DNA from: DATLYH01 sp035575035
Lineage (GTDB): Bacteria; Planctomycetota; Planctomycetia; Gemmatales; Gemmataceae
Direction: 5' to 3'
DNA length: 64,000 nt
Assembly: GCA_035575035.1 (NCBI GenBank)
Contig: DATLYH010000224.1
Span: 1-64,000, forward strand
The position numbers and the translations under genes are program-made. The stretch's first letter is position 1. Every line of letters begins with the position of its first letter. A model generated the notes under the pieces. The model did no database searches and had not been told where the DNA came from. It saw nothing but the letters and a program-made list of their open reading frames with translations. Positions 59,821 through 64,000 of this stretch are shown one piece after another.

Positions 59821-61068
59821 TTACTTCGTCGTCTCCGCTGTCAGCTGTCGGTGGACGAACTCGCAGGCCAGGTCAACCAACTTTGGGTCGAAACCCTTGC
59901 CGGACAGCGCCTTGCGCACCATCTCCTCAATCCGGTCGGCACTGCGCTGCGCGAGCACACGGGCCGCCCCCACCGCCAGTTTTCCCCGGGTGTTGCCGTC
60001 CTTGAGGCGGAGGTCCTTGTTCTTCTGCGCTGCCTGCTCGTAGTGGGCCAGGAGTTGGGCCTCCGTCTGGCCCCATTCGCGCCGCCCGCCCTGGTCGATC
60101 AGCAGCGCATAGAGTGCCTCGGCAAAACGCTCCCGCGAATCGTCAGCGGTTGCCTCGACCTTCGGCGGCGAGTCGCGCGGAAGTAGTCCCGCAGGGGGCG
60201 TGGCGGGCGGGCCGTCCGCACCGGCGATGGGCCGGTCCTTCAGCGCAGACACCACCCAGAGCATCGCCCCCAGGTTGGCGCCGAGCAGCAGAATGACGAA
60301 CAGCGTCAGGAGTCCGGGCGCGGAGAGCAGCCAGGGCCGGCGACGGGCGGGGCGGGCCAGCTCGTCGGCGGGCCGGCGGTCCAGCTTCAGCGCCACCCCC
60401 GCCAGGTGCGGCGTCCAGGCGATCACCGGCCCACGCTGGGCATAGGTCTGCCAGGGGAAGTCAGCGCCGGCCAGGGGAATCCACTGCCAGTTCCGTTCCG
60501 CCCCCTGCTCCAGGAGTCCCAACCGGTGGTCCGGGTCGGACGGGGCCGTGGCGGCAAACAGCAGCACTCCTTCCTGCCAGAGGCGGATGGGAAGCACCGG
60601 CACCGGGTCGGAGGCAGACGGCGGCGGCGCCGGCCCGGCCTGGCTGACGACCTCGGCCAGCGGGAACCGGCCGCCCAGGGTGTGCAGGTCATCGGCCGCG
60701 GCGCGGCGCTTGCTCAGCCAACGGTAGATGGCCAGGGCCGACGGCACGTCGAGTGACGCCGGGCCGACAACGCCGATCAATTCCAGGCCGCCGCGGCGGT
60801 GGCTGGGGGTGTGGTCGGCCAGTCCATAGCGGGCAACAGCAACCAGGCGCTGGCCGTCCGCCAGCAGCACCGAGCAGAACAGGTCGGTCGGCGGCCAGTG
60901 GTCAGGGTACGGCGCCGCTTGCAACCGCCGGGCCAGCGCCTCGACCTCGGCACTCCACGGCTGCGGCTCGGCCGGGGCCAGCAGCCGGTAGCCAAGGCTG
61001 CGCTGCGAGATCCCTTCCAGGTGTTCGCCATAGGCGAAGCCGTGCAGCAAGGCACCGGAGGCAGACAT
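59821..61068 (-). CDS. single-pass membrane protein, unknown
   Basis: 415 aa from the ATG at 61068 (TTGAGG upstream; the TTG at 61080 is weaker). The N-terminal 225 residues are a folded cytoplasmic region (for example LLHGFAYGEHLEGISQRSLG, LVAVARYGLADHTPSHRRGG). A hydrophobic helix (about 250-278, LLTLFVILLLGANLGAMLWV) follows, then a linker and a C-terminal helical domain of about 110 residues. The N-terminal domain faintly recalls GTPase-associated domains known from bacterial GTPase-linked systems, but I am not sure. The gene stands alone. Confidence 0.68.
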   Translation of the reverse strand: MSASGALLHGFAYGEHLEGISQRSLGYRLLAPAEPQPWSAEVEALARRLQAAPYPDHWPPTDLFCSVLLADGQRLVAVARYGLADHTPSHRRGGLELIGVVGPASLDVPSALAIYRWLSKRRAAADDLHTLGGRFPLAEVVSQAGPAPPPSASDPVPVLPIRLWQEGVLLFAATAPSDPDHRLGLLEQGAERNWQWIPLAGADFPWQTYAQRGPVIAWTPHLAGVALKLDRRPADELARPARRRPWLLSAPGLLTLFVILLLGANLGAMLWVVSALKDRPIAGADGPPATPPAGLLPRDSPPKVEATADDSRERFAEALYALLIDQGGRREWGQTEAQLLAHYEQAAQKNKDLRLKDGNTRGKLAVGAARVLAQRSADRIEEMVRKALSGKGFDPKLVDLACEFVHRQLTAETTK

Positions 61069-61380
61069 GAGAAACCTCAAGGTGATTGATCGAGGGGGGC
61101 GTGGTCAGTAACGCGTAATTCCTGTTCTATGCTTTGGTCAAAGGACCTGGGATGCCCGGAACACCCGCCAGCTGCCGGGCCGCAGATCCGATATTTTCCG
61201 CACCCGAGGTCGGTCGAGGTGTTCCGCCCTCACAAAATGGGCAAGTTATCCCTGAGTCGGAGGGGCAAACGGCGGTATATTCGAGTGGCATGATACCGGG
61301 GGCCGCGACCGGACCGCCCTATCTTCCCGGCCGCTCCCCCGCGTCCGCCCCTCACCTCCCGGAACCAGGCGGAGAACCCC
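61069..61380. other. 312-bp divergent intergenic region
   Basis: Separates a minus-strand and a plus-strand gene. A TATATT at about 61276 could be a -10 box for the YbaK-type gene, but no good -35 box is at the right distance. No hairpin or repeat was seen. Confidence 0.35.
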
Positions 61381-61845
61381 ATGTACGCCCCCGAGTTCCT
61401 GTTCGATCGGCCGGTTGATTATGTGACGCTCTACCATCCGCCGGCCTACACAGCCCAGAGGCGGGCCCACTACCTGCGTCTCCCCGGCCGGCAAGTGGCC
61501 AAGGCGGTCCTTCTGGCGGGGCCGGTCGGCTACCTGGTGGCCGTGCTGCCGGCAACGCACCAGGTTGACACCGACCGACTGGCCGAGCACCTCGGCGGCC
61601 CGGTCCGCCTGGCAACCGCCGAGGAGATCGCCGACCTCTTCCGGGATTGCGAGTGGGGGGTAGTGCCGCCGTTCGGGACCCGCTACGGACTGCCAACGCT
61701 CCTCGACGAGACGATCGCGGTGGAGGACTGGATTGTCTTCGAAACCAACCTGCGGGCTGTGGCTATCCGGATGCGCTGCCGCGATTTCGAGTCCCTCGAG
61801 CGGCCCCGCCGCCTCCGCTTCGCCCGGAAGGTGAATCCCGGCTAA
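61381..61845 (+). CDS. YbaK/EbsC-type aminoacyl-tRNA deacylase domain protein
   Basis: 154 aa, a stand-alone YbaK/ProX-like domain. Such proteins remove wrongly attached amino acids from tRNA (for example Cys- or Ala-tRNA(Pro)). Sequence support: HYLRLPGRQVAKAVLLAGP (lysine of the substrate pocket in AKAVLL), YLVAVLPATHQVD, RLATAEEIADLFRDCEWGVV and PPFGTRYGLPTLLDETI, the family core G-xPP pattern. The frame begins at an ATG 61381 without a strong ribosome site. A role in editing is likely; the specificity is not determined. Confidence 0.8.
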   Translation: MYAPEFLFDRPVDYVTLYHPPAYTAQRRAHYLRLPGRQVAKAVLLAGPVGYLVAVLPATHQVDTDRLAEHLGGPVRLATAEEIADLFRDCEWGVVPPFGTRYGLPTLLDETIAVEDWIVFETNLRAVAIRMRCRDFESLERPRRLRFARKVNPG

Positions 61846-61931
61846 TCGCCCGGTGGCGGCAGCCGAACTCAGACCCACCCGGCAGCCAAACTCGAACCCG
61901 AACGCCGGCGGGTTCGGCTACGGGGCGACGG

Positions 61932-63242
61932 CTACAGGCTTGTCCCGCCTGACGCGCTGAGATGGCGCAGCGCCTTGTCGGCGATGTCGCGGCGGTAGAA
62001 CGCCCCCTGGAAATGGATGCGCGACACGGCCTCGTAGGCGTTCCGCTTGGCGTCCAGCAGCGTCTCGCCCAGGGCGGTCACCCCCAGCACCCGGCCGCCG
62101 TCGGTGAGCACCAGTCCCTTTTCCTGCCGCGTGCCGGCGTGGAACACCTTGACGCCGGGCAGCTTGGCCGCCTCGGCCAGGCCGGTGATTACCTTCCCCT
62201 TGGCATAGCTGCCGGGGTAGCCCTGGCTGGCCATCACCACGCAGACCGCTGGCCGCTCGTCCCACTCCAACCGCTCCTCGGGGAACTCCGCCAGCCGATC
62301 CTCGACCACCGCCTCCAGGAGGTCAAGCAGGTCCGTCTTCAGGCGCATCAGCAACGGTTGGGTCTCGGGGTCGCCGAAGCGGCAGTTGAACTCCAGGACG
62401 CGCGGCCCCTGGTTGGTGACCATGATGCCGGCGTAAAGCACCCCGCGGAACGGCCGACGGCTGCGCTTCAGAGCATGGACGATCGGCACTAGGATCGCCT
62501 GGTCCACCTCCGCCATCAACTCGGGCGTCCCTAGCGGAGCGGGGCAGTATGCTCCCATGCCGCCGGTGTTCGGCCCGGTGTCGCCGTCAAAGGCGCGCTT
62601 GTGGTCTTGGGTCGGCTGCAAGGGGACGATCGTTCGGCCGGACACCAGGGCCAGGATGCTTAGCTCCTCTCCCTCCAGGCGTTTCTCGATGACCACCTGC
62701 CGGCCGGCGGCTCGGCCGAACTCCTCGCGCACCATGATCCGCTCGATGGCAGCCAGGGCCTCCTCGGTCGTCGAGCAAACCATGACCCCCTTGCCGGCGG
62801 CCAGACCGTCGGCCTTGACCACCACCGGATACTCGCGCGTTTCGATGTAATGGCGGGCCGGGTCGGGATGGTCGAAGATGCGGAACTCGGCGGTTGGCAC
62901 GTCGGCGTGGCGCATCAGCTGCTTGGCGAAAGCCTTGCTCGCCTCCAGCTGGGCCGCCTCGCGCGTCGGGCCGAAGATGCGCAGGCCGGCCTTCTGAAAA
63001 TGGTCCACGATGCCGGCGGCCAGCGGCTCTTCCGGCCCGACCACCGTCAGGCCAATGTCTTCTTTTTTGGCGAAAGCGGCCAGCCGGTCGAAATCGGTCG
63101 GCTCGATCGGCACATTGACGCCATCCTCGGCGGTGCCTGCGTTGCCGGGGGCGCAGTAGACCCGCTCAACCCGCGGCGACTGGGCCAGCTTCCACACCAG
63201 GGCGTGTTCCCGCCCTCCCTTGCCAACGACCAGAACCTTCAT
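61932..63242 (-). CDS. purD: phosphoribosylamine--glycine ligase
   Basis: 436 aa. Makes glycinamide ribonucleotide in purine synthesis. ATP-grasp enzyme: KVLVVGKGGREHALVWKLA at the N-terminus, GPEEPLAAGIVDHF, FGPTREAAQLEASKAFAKQL, PVVVKADGLAAGKGVMVC, EGEELSILALVSG, FDGDTGPNTGGMGAYCPAP and RFGDPETQPLLMRL. ATG at 63242, with AGGAACG close; the longer frame to 63278 adds nothing. No other pur gene adjoins. Confidence 0.97.
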   Translation of the reverse strand: MKVLVVGKGGREHALVWKLAQSPRVERVYCAPGNAGTAEDGVNVPIEPTDFDRLAAFAKKEDIGLTVVGPEEPLAAGIVDHFQKAGLRIFGPTREAAQLEASKAFAKQLMRHADVPTAEFRIFDHPDPARHYIETREYPVVVKADGLAAGKGVMVCSTTEEALAAIERIMVREEFGRAAGRQVVIEKRLEGEELSILALVSGRTIVPLQPTQDHKRAFDGDTGPNTGGMGAYCPAPLGTPELMAEVDQAILVPIVHALKRSRRPFRGVLYAGIMVTNQGPRVLEFNCRFGDPETQPLLMRLKTDLLDLLEAVVEDRLAEFPEERLEWDERPAVCVVMASQGYPGSYAKGKVITGLAEAAKLPGVKVFHAGTRQEKGLVLTDGGRVLGVTALGETLLDAKRNAYEAVSRIHFQGAFYRRDIADKALRHLSASGGTSL

Positions 63243-63395
63243 CGTTCCTAGTCCGTAGTCCGTAGTTGGGAGTCTCACGACCTACGGGTCGTGATCTTCC
63301 CTCACTCTACACCACCATCCGTCCACTGACTACGGAACACGGACTGCAGACTGCGACATGTCGGTCCAGTTGCGGGTCCGGACGCGGAAGCGGCT

Positions 63396-64000
63396 TCACT
63401 TACCTGTCCTCTGGCCCACGAAGTTGGCGATCTCCCACAGCCTGACCGTACCATCCTTACTGCCGGAAGCCAGGGTCTTGCCGTCCGCTGTAATCGCCAC
63501 GGAATTGACCGCGGCCGTGTGCCCTTTGAGAGTGGCGCGCTCCTTGCCCGTTGAAACCTCCCACACCTTGACCGTCCCATCCTTGCTCCCCGACGCCAGC
63601 GTCTTGCTGTCTGGTGCGAAGGCTAGGGAATAGACCCCGGCCGAGTGCCCTTTGAGGGTGGCAACCTGCTGGGCCCTTGTCCAGTCCCACAAGGTCACAT
63701 CGCTAGGCAGGTCCTTCCCTGCCGGGGCGCCCCTGATCTCCCCCGCAGCCAAGAGCCTGCCATCAGCGGAGATCGCTACGGAGACTACTGCAGCTCCGTC
63801 GGGGCTTCGCAGCGAACGAATTTCCTTGCCCGTGGTCACCTCAAACAGCGTCACTTTCGCTTGGTTTGTGTTCGTCACGGCCAGGGTTCTCCCGTCGGGC
63901 GTAAAGCCCACAGAAGGGCGAGCGGAGGAAAGACCTTGGAAGGTGCGAAGTTCCTTGGTCGTGGCCACCTCCCAGAGGATCACCGCACCATCCAACTGCC
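63396..64000 (-). CDS. WD40-repeat protein, C-terminal part (runs off the window)
   Basis: At least 200 aa; the gene begins beyond position 64000. The visible part has four to five WD40 blades, most clearly LKGHSAGVYSLAFAPDSKTL then SGSKDGTVKVWEVSTGK and LKGHTAAVNSVAITADGKTL. It ends soon after VRLWEIANF. WD40 proteins of this kind in planctomycetes often follow a Ser/Thr kinase or a sigma factor domain; the N-terminus needed to decide is outside the window. Confidence 0.85.
   Translation of the reverse strand, partial: QLDGAVILWEVATTKELRTFQGLSSARPSVGFTPDGRTLAVTNTNQAKVTLFEVTTGKEIRSLRSPDGAAVVSVAISADGRLLAAGEIRGAPAGKDLPSDVTLWDWTRAQQVATLKGHSAGVYSLAFAPDSKTLASGSKDGTVKVWEVSTGKERATLKGHTAAVNSVAITADGKTLASGSKDGTVRLWEIANFVGQRTGK

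Noticed and set aside
59821..61068. Firm assignment to a GTPase-associated domain family
   Set aside because: Similarity is only a general impression; no diagnostic motif could be fixed by eye.

Overview
The window is GC-rich, densely coding chromosomal DNA that looks like a planctomycete of the Gemmata/Gemmataceae group. That call is inference from family content. Supporting genes are a BBP7-type beta-barrel protein (14327-15706), a DUF1559 protein with a prepilin-type N-terminus (45795-46781), zinc-ribbon membrane proteins of the MJ0042 style (209-1588, 16510-17544), a SecD-SecF fusion (22179-25514), neutral-ceramidase and TAT-exported TIM-barrel proteins, and Rhs, IS630, IS5 and IS256 remnants of the kind common in these genomes. 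No phage, plasmid origin or CRISPR array was seen.

Layout. 0-5 kb: zinc-ribbon protein, Rrf2 regulator, COG2509 FAD protein and a methyltransferase. 5-8.3 kb: two membrane-associated GTPases in tandem, facing a DinB-like gene plus an unrecognised 675-aa gene (8.3-10.8 kb). 11-14 kb: small secreted and membrane proteins and a BioF-like aminotransferase carrying a palindromic repeat inside its reading frame. 14.3-19 kb: BBP7 protein, a coiled-coil lipoprotein, a second zinc-ribbon membrane protein and a THUMP-type RNA methyltransferase that also contains in-frame repeats. 19-26.6 kb: a TPR protein ending in two RNA-polymerase alpha-CTD-like domains, then tgt, yajC, secDF and hemD, an export and tRNA-modification cluster. 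26.6-34 kb: M20 peptidase, secreted sugar isomerase-like protein, large esterase-like protein and pgi. 34-37.7 kb: an odd membrane protein with two halves of an acyl-carrier-protein fold at its two ends, thyX, rho and an FHA protein.

38.2-45.0 kb is a decayed accessory island. It holds two pieces of an Rhs gene, a possible toxin-tip/immunity pair, a PiT phosphate transporter of visibly lower GC, fragments of IS5, IS256, IS4-like and IS630 transposases, a REP-associated tyrosine transposase pseudogene, and the C-terminal end of a tyrosine recombinase 150 bp from a tRNA-Arg(UCG). 45-64 kb returns to core-like content: DUF1559 protein, selA, a HEAT-repeat protein, a lipoprotein, a caspase-fold/S41 protease fusion, an aminotransferase, a ceramidase-like protein, a rifampin-phosphotransferase-like dikinase, a YbaK-type deacylase, purD and the end of a WD40 protein.

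A strong theme is repeat DNA: at least four families of short palindromic, REP-like repeats fill intergenic spaces, and at least two have entered coding sequences without breaking them. The items most worth following are the split acyl-carrier-like protein (34151-34876), the inactivated caspase domain fused to an S41 protease (50949-53555), the TPR/double alpha-CTD protein (19014-20351) and the toxin-tip/immunity pair (38543-39101). All family calls come from reading motifs by eye; no database search was possible.
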